Origin: Hujiaoplasma nucleasis
Lineage (GTDB): Bacteria > Bacillota_I > Bacilli_A > Izemoplasmatales > Hujiaoplasmataceae
NCBI RefSeq assembly: GCF_013745115.1
Contig: NZ_CP051151.1
Location: 1,240,001 to 1,304,000 of the forward strand
DNA length: 64,000 nucleotides
Direction of reading: 5' to 3'
How positions within the stretch are numbered: position 1 is the first letter of the stretch; each line of letters begins with the position of its first letter. Positions 18,675 to 27,520 of the stretch are shown in pieces. The notes under the pieces were generated by a model, which worked only from the letters and a program-made list of their open reading frames with translations, did not search any database and was not told the DNA's origin. A program made the translations under genes and the position numbers.

Positions 18675-19499
18675 TTATTGTTCATCTTCATCATAAAAAT
18701 CTAAATACGAATACTTCTCTTCATCTTTAATATAACCTAATATAGCATCCATATTTACATTTTCGGCAGATCTGAAAATATTAATATCTATATTTTTATA
18801 TACTTTTCTTAACTTTGAAATTAATTCTTTCATTTCTTGGCGTTTGGTCTCATTATCTCTTTCTTGAAACAAACAACCTTTATGACTTACTATAAGTTGG
18901 TGATAATCCATGAATTTTTTAACATCATGTTCCTTAATTAAGTACATTGGTCGAATTAATTCAAGGCCTTCATAATTTCTAGACTTTACTTTAGGTAACA
19001 TCGTCTTAAAAGAGCCAGCATAAAAGATATTCATTAAGGTTGTTTCTATAACATCATCAAAGTGATGACCGAGCGCAAGCTTATTACATCCCAACTCTTT
19101 AGCTTTTGAATATAAAAATCCTCTTCTCATTCTAGCACATAAAAAACATGGCGCCTGAGGATTCATTTGGTTAGCTATTTCATAAACTTTAGAATCAATG
19201 GTGATTTGTTCAATACCAATACGATCTAGTAAAGAAAAATGATTTTTTAAAAATTCATCTTTAAAACCTGAATTCATCATAAGGTATACTATCTCAACAT
19301 CATTTCTGTAATGACGTTTATATTCTTCGAAAAGCATGGCTAAAAGCAAAGAATCTTTTCCCCCGCTCATTGCCACACAAATCTTGTCTCCGGCTTGTAT
19401 TAACCGGTATTCATCAATAGCTTTAATAAATTTCGCCAATAACTTGCTTTTAAATTTTTTATTTAAAGATTTTGATATATCAACATTAAATGTTTTCAT
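18675..19499 (-). CDS. ttcA: TtcA-type tRNA 2-thiolation / PP-loop ATPase
   Basis: 274 residues from ATG 19499 (AAGGTGATCCT before it); an in-frame ATG 45 bases upstream is unlikely. PP-loop SGGKDS about residue 47-52, the CFLCARMRRG pair of cysteines and a later GCLF cysteine, which in TtcA hold an iron-sulfur cluster, plus ALGHHFDDVIETTLMN. TtcA makes 2-thiocytidine 32 in tRNA. Some PP-loop relatives thiolate other positions, so the exact target is inferred. Confidence 0.85.
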   Translation of the reverse strand: MKTFNVDISKSLNKKFKSKLLAKFIKAIDEYRLIQAGDKICVAMSGGKDSLLLAMLFEEYKRHYRNDVEIVYLMMNSGFKDEFLKNHFSLLDRIGIEQITIDSKVYEIANQMNPQAPCFLCARMRRGFLYSKAKELGCNKLALGHHFDDVIETTLMNIFYAGSFKTMLPKVKSRNYEGLELIRPMYLIKEHDVKKFMDYHQLIVSHKGCLFQERDNETKRQEMKELISKLRKVYKNIDINIFRSAENVNMDAILGYIKDEEKYSYLDFYDEDEQ

Positions 19500-19651
19500 A
19501 GGATCACCTTTTAATATACTACTAGATATAGATAACAAATACAAATATAATTAAAAATAATTAAAAATAATTTCAGTATGATATTGAATAATTTAAAATA
19601 ATATGATAAAATTATTAATAGAAATAGAATGTATTATAATGGAGGTGAAGC

Positions 19652-20035
19652 ATGAAAAACTTCAAATGGGTTTCAAGAAAGAAAACGGATGAGGTCGCAA
19701 CTATATACGAATCTAACATTACCTTAAATAAATCTGCCACTTCATATTTAGAAAAAGCTTTTGTTGTCTTACTAGGTATAGACAAAGAAAAACATTTAAT
19801 TGCAATTAAGCCTATTAAAAGAGGCGATATTGAGTTAGAATATATACCTAAGGATCAAAGACACAACATCACCATCAAATCAAGTTATTCAAGAATCAGT
19901 AACAAACACTTTATTCAAGATATTTCAAAATTAAAAGAATTAAATTTTGAAGAAAATAACTACTATAAATTTCCTGCATACTGGAGTGAGTCAGAACAAT
20001 CGCTCATCATAGAATTAAATAAAGGAGAAATGTGA
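19652..20035 (+). CDS. conserved-looking hypothetical protein, first gene of NfeD-SPFH operon
   Basis: 127 residues, soluble, basic N-terminus (MKNFKWVSRKK), no signal peptide or motif I recognise. The GGAGGTGAAGC ribosome binding site sits beside ATG 19652; a candidate promoter TTGAAT-17-TAAAAT lies at 19584-19612. Stop TGA is followed after one base by the NfeD-like gene, so they are surely one operon. Role probably tied to the membrane scaffold genes downstream. Confidence 0.6.
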   Translation: MKNFKWVSRKKTDEVATIYESNITLNKSATSYLEKAFVVLLGIDKEKHLIAIKPIKRGDIELEYIPKDQRHNITIKSSYSRISNKHFIQDISKLKELNFEENNYYKFPAYWSESEQSLIIELNKGEM

Positions 20036-20036
20036 T

Positions 20037-20483
20037 ATGGTACTTAATATTTTTACAGAAAATTATATGATTTTCATTTGGTTCGCAATTATCATTGTTG
20101 CTTTTTTCATTGAAATTGAAACCATGGATTTATCAAGTATTTGGTTTGCGGCTGGCGCATTTATTGCGTTAATTGTTTCTATTTTTACAGAAAGTATTTG
20201 GATTCAAGTCATTGTATTTATTGTGACTTCAACATTATTGTTATTAAGTTTGCGACCTATATTTAAAAAATATATGAATCGAAATGAAATAAGAACCAAC
20301 GCTTCTGCTTTAATAGATCAAGAAGCTATTTGTATAAAACCAATCATCGATAACGAACGTGGTGAAGTAAAAATTCAAGGAAAAAAATGGACCGCTATTT
20401 CAAATGAAAATATTTATGAAAATGAACGCGTCATTGTACTAGCTATTAGTGGCGTAAAACTTGTAGTAAAGAGAAAAAAATGA
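20037..20483 (+). CDS. NfeD-like membrane protein
   Basis: 148 residues: two or three N-terminal helices (MIFIWFAIIIVAFFIEIETM; SIWFAAGAFIALIVSIF) and a C-terminal small OB-fold (ASALIDQEAICIKPI..GEVKIQGKKWTAIS) typical of short NfeD proteins. These pair with SPFH/stomatin-like proteins in membrane microdomains; such a gene follows two genes later. Overlaps the next gene by 4 bases. Confidence 0.9.
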   Translation: MVLNIFTENYMIFIWFAIIIVAFFIEIETMDLSSIWFAAGAFIALIVSIFTESIWIQVIVFIVTSTLLLLSLRPIFKKYMNRNEIRTNASALIDQEAICIKPIIDNERGEVKIQGKKWTAISNENIYENERVIVLAISGVKLVVKRKK

Positions 20484-21112
20484 GAGCCGGTTATTTAAGA
20501 AGAGCTTTATCAGCTTTAATTGATTTATCATTAGTTATATTAATCGTTTATTTGGCTTTCATTTCATTAGGGAGACCTATTTTACAAAACAGAGTCGAAC
20601 ATTATGATGTTATCAATTCAAATCTACAAGAAGTCATCGATGTTAAAAACGCTAATTTAGAAAGCGCAAATAATGAAGAAATTGAAGAAAGAAATAATCA
20701 AATCTCAGTTATCAATCACTTATCTTCTATAGATCAAAGAGTTTATGATGAACTCTTATACGATTATTATAGTAATATGATTTCCTTTTACCTTATAGGT
20801 ATATCTATCTTGCTAATCATTATTGTTGTAGCTTTAAAAGGTATAACACCTGGTAGAAGATTGATGCATATCGAACTCGTTGGTAACGTCAACACAGCTA
20901 ACATCATCATTCATGATTTATTACTAAAATATATATTTATTATAGGTTTGATTATGTTTAACTTATTCTATGCATTTATTATTATTCCTATTTATTTCAT
21001 TTTAGATTTATTCTTAATTATTTTAAGTAAAAACAAAACAACAATTCGAGATAATTTATCAAAAATTACTCTGAATTATAAACCAAAAAAGTCAATTGAA
21101 AATCAATTTTAA
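20480..21112 (+). CDS. RDD-family membrane protein
   Basis: 210 residues; starts MRAGYLRRALSALIDLSLV, the Arg..Asp pattern that names the RDD family, with helices at about 12-32, 105-125 and 155-185 and the conserved GITPGRRLMHIELV. A roughly 60-residue polar loop separates helices 1 and 2. Function of RDD proteins is generally unclear; some move ions or solutes. Overlaps nfeD by ATGA and is followed by the SPFH gene. Confidence 0.85.
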   Translation: MRAGYLRRALSALIDLSLVILIVYLAFISLGRPILQNRVEHYDVINSNLQEVIDVKNANLESANNEEIEERNNQISVINHLSSIDQRVYDELLYDYYSNMISFYLIGISILLIIIVVALKGITPGRRLMHIELVGNVNTANIIIHDLLLKYIFIIGLIMFNLFYAFIIIPIYFILDLFLIILSKNKTTIRDNLSKITLNYKPKKSIENQF

Positions 21113-21127
21113 CAGGAGGAGAAAATT

Positions 21128-22099
21128 ATGTTTAACCCAATGTATTTTTTAGAAGTAAACCCAGTACCAATTATTATTGTTGTGATTCTATTACTAATTA
21201 TTTTAGTTTATATAGGATCAAGGATCAAAATCGTTCCTCAAGCAACTGAGTATGTTGTTGAGAGAATGGGTAGATACCACACGACTTTTACTGCAGGGCT
21301 ACATTTCTTAGTACCATTTATCGATCGTATTAAAAGAACCTATGATGCAAGAGGTGTTGTTAAAGATTATATTATCTTAAAAGAACAAGTTTTAGATTTC
21401 CAACCTCAAGCAGTAATTACCAAGGATAACGTTACCATGCAAATTGATACAGTTGTATTCTTACAAATCACCGATTCTCATGCATATACATATGGTGCTG
21501 AAAACCCTGGAATGCTTATCGAATCACTAACAGCAACAACTTTACGTAATATCATTGGTGAATTAGAACTTGACCAAACATTAACTTCAAGAGATCTAAT
21601 CAACGAAAGAATGCGTATTATCTTAGATGAAGCAACCGACCCATGGGGTATTAAAATTAACCGTGTAGAAGTTAAGAACATTATTCCACCTAAAGAAATT
21701 CGTGAAGCAATGGAAAAACAAATGCGTGCTGAACGTGAAAGACGTGAATCAATCTTGATTGCTGAAGGTAAAAAACAAGCTGCTATTTTAACCGCACAAG
21801 GTGAAAAAGAAGCTGCTATCTTAGAAGCTGAAGGTAAAAAAGAAGCCGCTATTAGAGAAGCTGAAGGTAAAGCTGAAGCTATCCTTAAAGTCCAAGAAGC
21901 AACTGCTAGAGGTATTGAAGTTGTTAAAATGGCTGGCGCAGACAAAGCCGTACTTACTTTAGAAGCATACAAAGCTATGGAAAAAGTATCGCAAGGCCAA
22001 GCAACTAAGATTATCATTCCTTCAGAAATGCAAGGTATTGTTGGTTTAGCCAGTGGTTTAGTTGAATCATTAAAAGATGATCCAAAGAAAACAAAATAA
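21128..22099 (+). CDS. SPFH/band-7 (stomatin-like) membrane scaffold protein
   Basis: 323 residues. Single N-terminal helix (IIIVVILLLIILVYIGSRI), then the band-7 core (VPQATEYVVERMGRYHTTF, GLHFLVPFIDRI) and an Ala/Glu-rich coiled coil (AEGKKQAAILTAQGEKEAAI) as in QmcA/stomatin proteins. Forms oligomeric scaffolds with NfeD-type partners, in line with the operon. Good ribosome binding site CAGGAGGAGAAAATT. Terminator follows. Confidence 0.95.
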   Translation: MFNPMYFLEVNPVPIIIVVILLLIILVYIGSRIKIVPQATEYVVERMGRYHTTFTAGLHFLVPFIDRIKRTYDARGVVKDYIILKEQVLDFQPQAVITKDNVTMQIDTVVFLQITDSHAYTYGAENPGMLIESLTATTLRNIIGELELDQTLTSRDLINERMRIILDEATDPWGIKINRVEVKNIIPPKEIREAMEKQMRAERERRESILIAEGKKQAAILTAQGEKEAAILEAEGKKEAAIREAEGKAEAILKVQEATARGIEVVKMAGADKAVLTLEAYKAMEKVSQGQATKIIIPSEMQGIVGLASGLVESLKDDPKKTK

Positions 22100-22110
22100 T
22101 ATACTATATC

Positions 22111-22143
22111 AAAAAGGCAAGCTTAATAGCTTGCCTTTTTTTT
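22111..22143. terminator. strong terminator after SPFH gene
   Basis: AAAAAGGCAAGC, loop TTAATA, GCTTGCCTTTTTT. A's on one side and T's on the other allow it to serve the convergent asnS as well. Confidence 0.9.
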
Positions 22144-22152
22144 GTTATTTGT

Positions 22153-23523
22153 CTAAAAATCGCAATTTTTTGGTGTTCTAGGAAACGGAATAACATCTCT
22201 AATATTATCGACTCCAGTCACATACATTATCATACGTTCTAATCCTAAACCATAGCCAGCATGTTTGTTTCCGCCATATTTTCTTAACTCTTTATACCAC
22301 CATAAATCTTCATCGTGGACATTCATTTCTTCCATACGTTTTTCTAAATACTCTAGTCTCTCTTCTCTTTGAGATCCACCAATCAACTCACCAGCACCAG
22401 GGACCAATAAATCCATAGCAGCAACAGTTTGTCCATCGTCATTTAATCTCATATAAAAAGCTTTAATATCTTTTGGCCAGTCAATAACAAAAACAGGTCC
22501 ATTAAAATATTTTGTAAGGAATTTTTCATGTTCTGTCGCTAAATCTTGGCCAACTTCAGCTTTAAATGTAAATTGATCGTTATTCTCAAGTAAAATATCA
22601 GTTGCTTCTTTATGGGTAATTCTTTTAAATGTTGAATTTAAAACATTCTTTAATTTATCAATCAAACCTTTTTCAACGAACTGATTAAAGAACTGTAATT
22701 CATCTGGGCATAAGTCAAACAAATCTTTAATGATATACTTAACCATGTCTTCTGCTAATTGCATATCATCATTCAAATCAGAAAAAGCGATTTCAGGTTC
22801 TATCATCCAAAACTCAGATGCATGTCTAGATGTATTTGATTTTTCAGCTCTAAAGGTTGGCCCAAAAGTATAAACATTCTTAAAAGCTAAAGCATAGGCT
22901 TCTGCTTGTAATTGCCCAGAAACAGATAAATTTGCTTTCTTTCCAAAAAAATCATTTTTATAGCCTTCTTCAGGTTTTTCCTTTCCTAAAGTGGTTACTT
23001 GGAACATTTCTCCTGCCCCTTCTGCATCACTGGCAGTGATGATTGGAGCATGTAAATATACAAAGTTTCTTTCTTGAAAAAACTTATGTATAGCAAAAGA
23101 AACCACAGACCTTACTCTAAAGACAGCGTTGAAGAGGTTTGTTCTTGGTCTAAAATGTGCATTCTCTCTTAAAAACTCTCTTGAGTGTCTTTTTGGTTGG
23201 ATAGGATAATCCTCAGAGGATTCACCTTCAAGAATAACTTCTCTTGCTTTTATTTCAAATGCTTGTTTCATTTTTGGTGTTAAAACAACTTGTCCAATCA
23301 CAGTGATAGCTGATCCAACATTATATTTTGAAACATCTTTAAAGTTATCTAATTTTCCTTCTTCATATACTACTTGAATCGACTTAAAAGACGTACCATC
23401 ATTTAAGTCAATAAAACCAAATTCTTTTTGGGCTCTATTATTTTTTAGCCAACCTTTGACTATGACTTCTTTATCGGCTAAAGAATCATATATCTCATAT
23501 AATTTTTTAATATCTATATCCAT
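22153..23523 (-). CDS. asnS: asparaginyl-tRNA synthetase
   Basis: 456 residues, class IIb synthetase: N-terminal OB anticodon-binding domain ([24 protein letters not shown]), motif 2 [21 protein letters not shown], motif 3 [15 protein letters not shown]. Charges tRNA-Asn directly. Distinguished from AspRS by length and by the [17 protein letters not shown] segment typical of AsnRS. The gap upstream carries the IS110-type element. Confidence 0.96.
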   Translation of the reverse strand: MDIDIKKLYEIYDSLADKEVIVKGWLKNNRAQKEFGFIDLNDGTSFKSIQVVYEEGKLDNFKDVSKYNVGSAITVIGQVVLTPKMKQAFEIKAREVILEGESSEDYPIQPKRHSREFLRENAHFRPRTNLFNAVFRVRSVVSFAIHKFFQERNFVYLHAPIITASDAEGAGEMFQVTTLGKEKPEEGYKNDFFGKKANLSVSGQLQAEAYALAFKNVYTFGPTFRAEKSNTSRHASEFWMIEPEIAFSDLNDDMQLAEDMVKYIIKDLFDLCPDELQFFNQFVEKGLIDKLKNVLNSTFKRITHKEATDILLENNDQFTFKAEVGQDLATEHEKFLTKYFNGPVFVIDWPKDIKAFYMRLNDDGQTVAAMDLLVPGAGELIGGSQREERLEYLEKRMEEMNVHDEDLWWYKELRKYGGNKHAGYGLGLERMIMYVTGVDNIRDVIPFPRTPKNCDF

Positions 23524-23632
23524 TCTAATTGTCCTTGTATAATTAAATTAAGATAATTTAACTATACTTCTCCTTTCTCTTTTGTTCATAAAATGTATTT
23601 AAATAATTTATTTAATCTCCTATAATGAAGTT

Positions 23633-23801
23633 ACAAACGTTGTGGAGTGTGTCATACGTTCCTTACACTTCGAGTGTGTTTAGGAGGCTACAACCACAAC
23701 TTATATGATAAATGTGAATTAGCTAGTTACACTTCGAGTGTGTATTTACAAGGTTACATTTATATTTGTTTGTGGTTTCATAACGTTTGAATATTTCAAA
23801 C
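23633..23801 (+). ncRNA. candidate bridge RNA of the IS110-type element
   Basis: Upstream of the transposase, after a TATAAT at 23621-23626, are two successive stem-loops of identical plan. Loop 1: stem GTTGTGG (23639-23645) with CCACAAC (23694-23700). Loop 2: stem ATAAATGT (23708-23715) with ACATTTAT (23756-23763). Each encloses an asymmetric internal loop capped by the same apical hairpin ACACTTCGAGTGT (23665-23677 and 23729-23741). This matches the target-binding and donor-binding loop layout of IS110 bridge RNAs. The 3' end is uncertain; a further hairpin GTTTGAA/TTCAAAC at 23785-23801 precedes the transposase ribosome binding site. Confidence 0.65.
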
Positions 23802-23816
23802 AAGGAGGTTTTTATT

Positions 23817-24995
23817 TTGATTTTCATTGGCATTGATATCGCAATGGATAAACACGATATCATCATCATAAATGATTTGGGTGAAATTATTTATGATCAC
23901 TTTATTATTCAAAATAATCATTTTGGATTTAAAAAACTTCATACAGTCATTCAATCCTGTACGAAGTCGGTTAACGATATTCGTATAGGAATGGAAGCCA
24001 CAGGTATTTATCATAATAATCTGCGCGATTATCTAATATCAAAAGGCTACACTGTATATTGTACTAACCCAATGTTAGTTTCTCTCAGTCGTAAGTCGGC
24101 GTCCCCTCGCATGACCAAGACTGACAAAATTGACGCTATAGCAGTGTGTAGGCACCTTATGTATAACCTGAATAGGCTCCATCCCTATACACCACCATTA
24201 TATCATTTAGTTGAGTTAAAACAATTATCTAGAGATTATAATTCTAATAATCAAATCATTACTAAAGCTAAGGGTGAACTTAAAAGATTACTTCAAATGT
24301 TCTTCCCTGAGTTTCTTAAACACTTTAAACCCTTCTCTAAATGGACTTTAGATCTACTTTATGATTTTCCCTTACCAAGCGATTATAAAGGTCTTCATAT
24401 TGAATCTTTAGCTCAAAGAATTCGTAGTCGATCAAATCACGTTGAACAAGCTAAACTCATTAAATATATCGCGAAAAACTCAATAGGAAATCCAAATAAC
24501 TTAAATGCTTATCTAATTAAATTTTGTGTCTCTAATATCATTCATTTTAATTCTCAAAATGAAATACTAAAGAAACTTATTTCACAACATATGACTCTTT
24601 ATCCAAAAATATTATCAGTCCCAGGTATCGGTCCTATTAATGGAGCGACTATTCTAGGCGAAACAGGCGATATTAGCAGGTTCACTGACAAACACAAATA
24701 TACATCTCTTTTCGGTATTGAACCTATTGTTCATGAATCCGGAAAATACAAACGTAAACGTACTCGAATTTCTAAACGTGGTAGTAAATATTTGCGAACT
24801 GCCATCTATAGTGCCGCTAGGATCGCTTGTGTTAGTCCTAAAACTAGAGATAATAAGTTTAAACGCAAATACATTCATATGATGACTAAAGGCAATAAAC
24901 ATCACTCAACAATCATTTTCGCTATAGCCAAAAACATGGTTCATTCTATTTACAAAATTCTTAAAACAGATACTTTTTATAACGATCTCTTATAA
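23817..24995 (+). CDS. IS110-family DEDD transposase
   Basis: 392 residues from TTG 23817, which has AAGGAGG eight bases upstream; another TTG at 23787 lies before that site. RuvC-like DEDD domain: FIGIDIAMDKHD (first Asp), IGMEATGIYHNNL (Glu), SPRMTKTDKIDAIA (Asp pair). C-terminal transposase_20 domain with the serine region VPGIGPINGATILGETGD and GIEPIVHESG. It appears complete and uninterrupted. IS110 recombinases use a bridge RNA to choose target and donor. Confidence 0.95.
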   Translation: MIFIGIDIAMDKHDIIIINDLGEIIYDHFIIQNNHFGFKKLHTVIQSCTKSVNDIRIGMEATGIYHNNLRDYLISKGYTVYCTNPMLVSLSRKSASPRMTKTDKIDAIAVCRHLMYNLNRLHPYTPPLYHLVELKQLSRDYNSNNQIITKAKGELKRLLQMFFPEFLKHFKPFSKWTLDLLYDFPLPSDYKGLHIESLAQRIRSRSNHVEQAKLIKYIAKNSIGNPNNLNAYLIKFCVSNIIHFNSQNEILKKLISQHMTLYPKILSVPGIGPINGATILGETGDISRFTDKHKYTSLFGIEPIVHESGKYKRKRTRISKRGSKYLRTAIYSAARIACVSPKTRDNKFKRKYIHMMTKGNKHHSTIIFAIAKNMVHSIYKILKTDTFYNDLL

Positions 24996-25077
24996 TTAAT
25001 CACCCATTATTTAACTTAGGGTTCTTTAACCTTTTTTAAGTATGTTCAAATATCATAATTTTAATTATTTATAATTT

Positions 25078-25776
25078 TTACTTGATTTTTGTATAGCTAG
25101 CTCCTAATATTTTCTTTCTTTCATTCTTTTCATGCCTTTCAATAGCATACCTTAAGGTCGTTCTAGGCATATCTTTATAATGAGTTTTTATAAATTGATT
25201 TAATAGATCACGATTCTTTTTACCAATTTCTCTTAACATCCATCCATTAGCTTTATGCATTAAATCATGTTTATGAAATAATAGCTTTTCAATGACATTT
25301 AGAGCTATATCCAAATGGTGGTTTCTAATCAGTTTTAAACAAGCCACTGATGCTATTCTATTAATCCACATATTATCTGATTTTGCATAGTTAAAAAGAA
25401 TTTGATAATCTTGAAATTTTTCTACATATCCGCCTACAATATCTGGAGCAGATACATCTACGAGATCCCAGTTATTAACATATATAATATAATGATGATA
25501 TTTATTGTATATATCTTTTATATTATCATCATTCATTCTTTTGATTAGTATTAACAAAGCTAGCAGTCTATATTCATGATACTTATGACTGATTAATTGA
25601 TCAAATTCTTGATCATTAATTTGATTATAAAAACCTTTAGCTAGATCTCTTAAAGTTTTCATATCAAAATGAACAAAATAATCTAATTGGCCTTGAATGT
25701 ATTCTTTTTTATGAAATCTAGTTGAATTTGTTATTTTGTGCCCTTGTATCAATTCACTTAATGTTTCAATAATCAT
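25078..25776 (-). CDS. AlkD-like DNA alkylation repair protein
   Basis: 232 residues from ATG 25776 (AGGAGGTGATATTT); the upstream TTG overlaps that site. All-helical HEAT-like repeats with the family hallmarks NNWDLVDVSAPDIVGGYVE and LMHKANGWMLREIGKKNRD. AlkD glycosylases remove bulky N3/N7-alkyl purines without flipping the base. Transcribed from a leader that carries a T-box, which is unexpected for a repair gene. Its 3' end faces the IS110-type element. Confidence 0.9.
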   Translation of the reverse strand: MIIETLSELIQGHKITNSTRFHKKEYIQGQLDYFVHFDMKTLRDLAKGFYNQINDQEFDQLISHKYHEYRLLALLILIKRMNDDNIKDIYNKYHHYIIYVNNWDLVDVSAPDIVGGYVEKFQDYQILFNYAKSDNMWINRIASVACLKLIRNHHLDIALNVIEKLLFHKHDLMHKANGWMLREIGKKNRDLLNQFIKTHYKDMPRTTLRYAIERHEKNERKKILGASYTKIK

Positions 25777-25794
25777 AAATATCACCTCCTAAAA

Positions 25795-26012
25795 TTAAAA
25801 AAACATCATCCTTAAGTAAAGGACGATGTTTAACCGTGGTACCACCTTAGTTCTAGAAAACTAGCACTCTCTTCTTTAACGCAGAAATACGAACAGGTCT
25901 ACTTAATTCTTCTGTCTCTCATGGTGTTTTTCAAGTTTATGACTTATAAGGTTTCACCTAGCCCTTACTCTCTACAAAGTTCTTTAAACTCTACTCTTCC
26001 AATCATAGATTT
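25795..26012 (-). promoter_or_regulatory. T-box riboswitch leader, probably leucine-type
   Basis: Read on the minus strand: -10 TATAAT at 26018-26023, stem I region with the GGTGAAACC motif, a specifier candidate CTT (25933-25935) just before GAA, then the T-box AAGGTGGTACCACGG (25834-25848) and a terminator, arms 25801-25813 and 25819-25831 followed by a T-run. The tRNA-end-binding UGGN has N = U (25841-25844), which calls for discriminator base A, as in tRNA-Leu and unlike tRNA-Asn (G). It directly precedes the AlkD-like gene. Confidence 0.88.
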
Positions 26013-26047
26013 ATTTTATTATATCATGCTTTTAAATAGTTTAAAAT

Positions 26048-27013
26048 TTATTTTCTAAAATCTTTTGTAAATAAAGAAGATACACCCTTATCATCAATAA
26101 TATGAATGATACCTTCACCAATCAATTCCGCAATAGATAATTGAACCAATTTAGGAAAACGTTTATATTCTGGTAGTTCAACTGTATTTGTACAAATGAC
26201 TTCTTTTAAATCTGAATCATTTAAAATTTGTGGGGCATTTCTAGATAATAAAGGATGCGTGCAACACGCATATACTTCATTAGCTCCAGCATCTTTCAAG
26301 GCTTTAGAAGCTGCGACAATTGAACCGCCCGTATCAATCATGTCATCAATGACAATACAGGTTTTATTTTTTACCTTACCAATAATATTCATTACTTCCG
26401 CTACATTTGGTTCAGGTCTCATTTTATCAATAATGGCAATAGGTGCTTGTAAAATATCAGCTAGATCTCTAGCTCTTGCGACACCACCATGATCTGGAGA
26501 TACAACGCAAATATTTTCAAGATTTTTATTTTGTAAATATTCAACTAAAATAGGTAAAGCTCTAAAGTTATCAATAGGAATATCAAAGAAACCTTGAATC
26601 TGAGGTGCATGTAAATCCATTGATAAGACTCTAGTAGCTCCAGCTGTCTGTAATAAATCCGCAACCAATTTAGCAGATATAGGTTGTCTCGCTCTTGCTT
26701 TTCTATCTTGTCTAGAATATCCATAATATGGCATAACGATATTGACTTCTCTTGCAGATGCGCGTCTAAGTGCATCAATCATTATTAATAACTCCATTAA
26801 ATGTTCATTCACAGGTGCACTGGTTGATTGAACCACAAACACTTTGTGCCCACGAACAGTATCAGGAATATCAATACTAATTTCTCCATCTGCAAATCTT
26901 GTTACTAAGCATTCACTTATTGGAATACCGATATGTTCAGCAATACCTTGAGCTAACTCAACGTTTGAACTTAAAGAAAATAATTTAACTTTTGAACCAT
27001 GAAATAAAGCCAT
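26048..27013 (-). CDS. prs: ribose-phosphate pyrophosphokinase
   Basis: 321 residues. Makes PRPP from ribose 5-phosphate and ATP for nucleotide synthesis. Visible: [23 protein letters not shown]-binding [40 protein letters not shown] loop [13 protein letters not shown]. Start at ATG 27013; a TTG two codons before is possible but not needed. The Shine-Dalgarno element is far upstream across a hairpin. Neighbours spoVG and ispE echo the ispE-spoVG-glmU-prs cluster of Bacillus. Confidence 0.97.
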   Translation of the reverse strand: MALFHGSKVKLFSLSSNVELAQGIAEHIGIPISECLVTRFADGEISIDIPDTVRGHKVFVVQSTSAPVNEHLMELLIMIDALRRASAREVNIVMPYYGYSRQDRKARARQPISAKLVADLLQTAGATRVLSMDLHAPQIQGFFDIPIDNFRALPILVEYLQNKNLENICVVSPDHGGVARARDLADILQAPIAIIDKMRPEPNVAEVMNIIGKVKNKTCIVIDDMIDTGGSIVAASKALKDAGANEVYACCTHPLLSRNAPQILNDSDLKEVICTNTVELPEYKRFPKLVQLSIAELIGEGIIHIIDDKGVSSLFTKDFRK

Positions 27014-27054
27014 AATCAAATCGCAATTCTATTTTATAAAATTGCTAATCCTTT
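27014..27054 (-). promoter_or_regulatory. prs ribosome binding site with intervening hairpin
   Basis: AAAGGA (27049-27054) lies 35 bases from the ATG at 27013. Between them 27023-27045 forms a 10-bp hairpin (GCAATTTTAT, loop AAA, ATAGAATTGC, one G-U pair). Removing it leaves about 12 bases, an acceptable spacing. Confidence 0.5.
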
Positions 27055-27122
27055 CTTTATATTTATCCGTAAACATTATACAATACTTTGCCCTAGGATA
27101 AAAGAATTAATTACAAAGAAAA

Positions 27123-27143
27123 ACGCTAACTCAAAGTTAGCGT
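27123..27143 (-). terminator. terminator after spoVG
   Basis: Stem ACGCTAACT and AGTTAGCGT with a 3-base loop; on the minus strand it is followed by TTTTCTTTG, 8 bases after the spoVG stop. Confidence 0.8.
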
Positions 27144-27151
27144 CTTTCATA

Positions 27152-27445
27152 TTATTCAGTTTCTACAATTTCTTCTTCGCCTTCTTCTGTTTCAGGTAGA
27201 GCTTGGAAAGTATCTAAGACTTCTTTTTCTATCATACTTCTTGTGTCGGTGTTAATAGGATGTGCAACATCTTTATATTCACCATTAGGCATTCTTCGGC
27301 TTGGCATAGCCACAAAAAGACCATTTTTTCCATCAATAATTCTTAATTCATGAATCACAAAACACTCATCAATTGTTATGGCAGCGATTCCCTTTAAGCG
27401 ATTATTGCCCTTAATTCTTTTTGCTCTTACTTCTGTAATCTTCAC
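27152..27445 (-). CDS. spoVG: SpoVG-family RNA/DNA-binding regulator
   Basis: 97 residues, GTG start with GAGGTGG just before. Contains the family core MKITEVRAKRIKGNNRLKGI, FVIHELRIIDGKNGLFVAMP and SRRMPNGEYKDVAHPI; acidic tail. SpoVG proteins are small nucleic-acid-binding global regulators also present in non-sporulating bacteria, so this says nothing on sporulation. Own terminator downstream. Confidence 0.95.
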   Translation of the reverse strand: MKITEVRAKRIKGNNRLKGIAAITIDECFVIHELRIIDGKNGLFVAMPSRRMPNGEYKDVAHPINTDTRSMIEKEVLDTFQALPETEEGEEEIVETE

Positions 27446-27520
27446 TTTACCACCTCTTTGATAAATTATAACATGTTTATTTTTGCTTTTTCAATAGAAA
27501 GCAAGAAAATTCATGTAAAA

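Larger units (their letters stand above)
23560..25070 (+). mobile_element. IS110-family insertion sequence (approximate limits)
   Basis: Consists of a structured 5' noncoding region and one DEDD transposase, filling the gap between asnS and the AlkD-like gene. IS110 elements lack terminal inverted repeats, so the true ends cannot be fixed from one copy. The coordinates given are the largest plausible span between the neighbouring genes. Confidence 0.75.

Noticed and set aside
23665-23741. Two identical ACACTTCGAGTGT hairpins as a mini CRISPR
   Set aside because: Only two copies, no cas genes, and each is nested within a larger stem-loop; a bridge RNA explains them better.
25795-26012. T-box belonging to the asparaginyl-tRNA synthetase downstream
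   Set aside because: Two genes (AlkD-like and the IS110-type element) intervene, and UGGU implies discriminator A, whereas tRNA-Asn has G.
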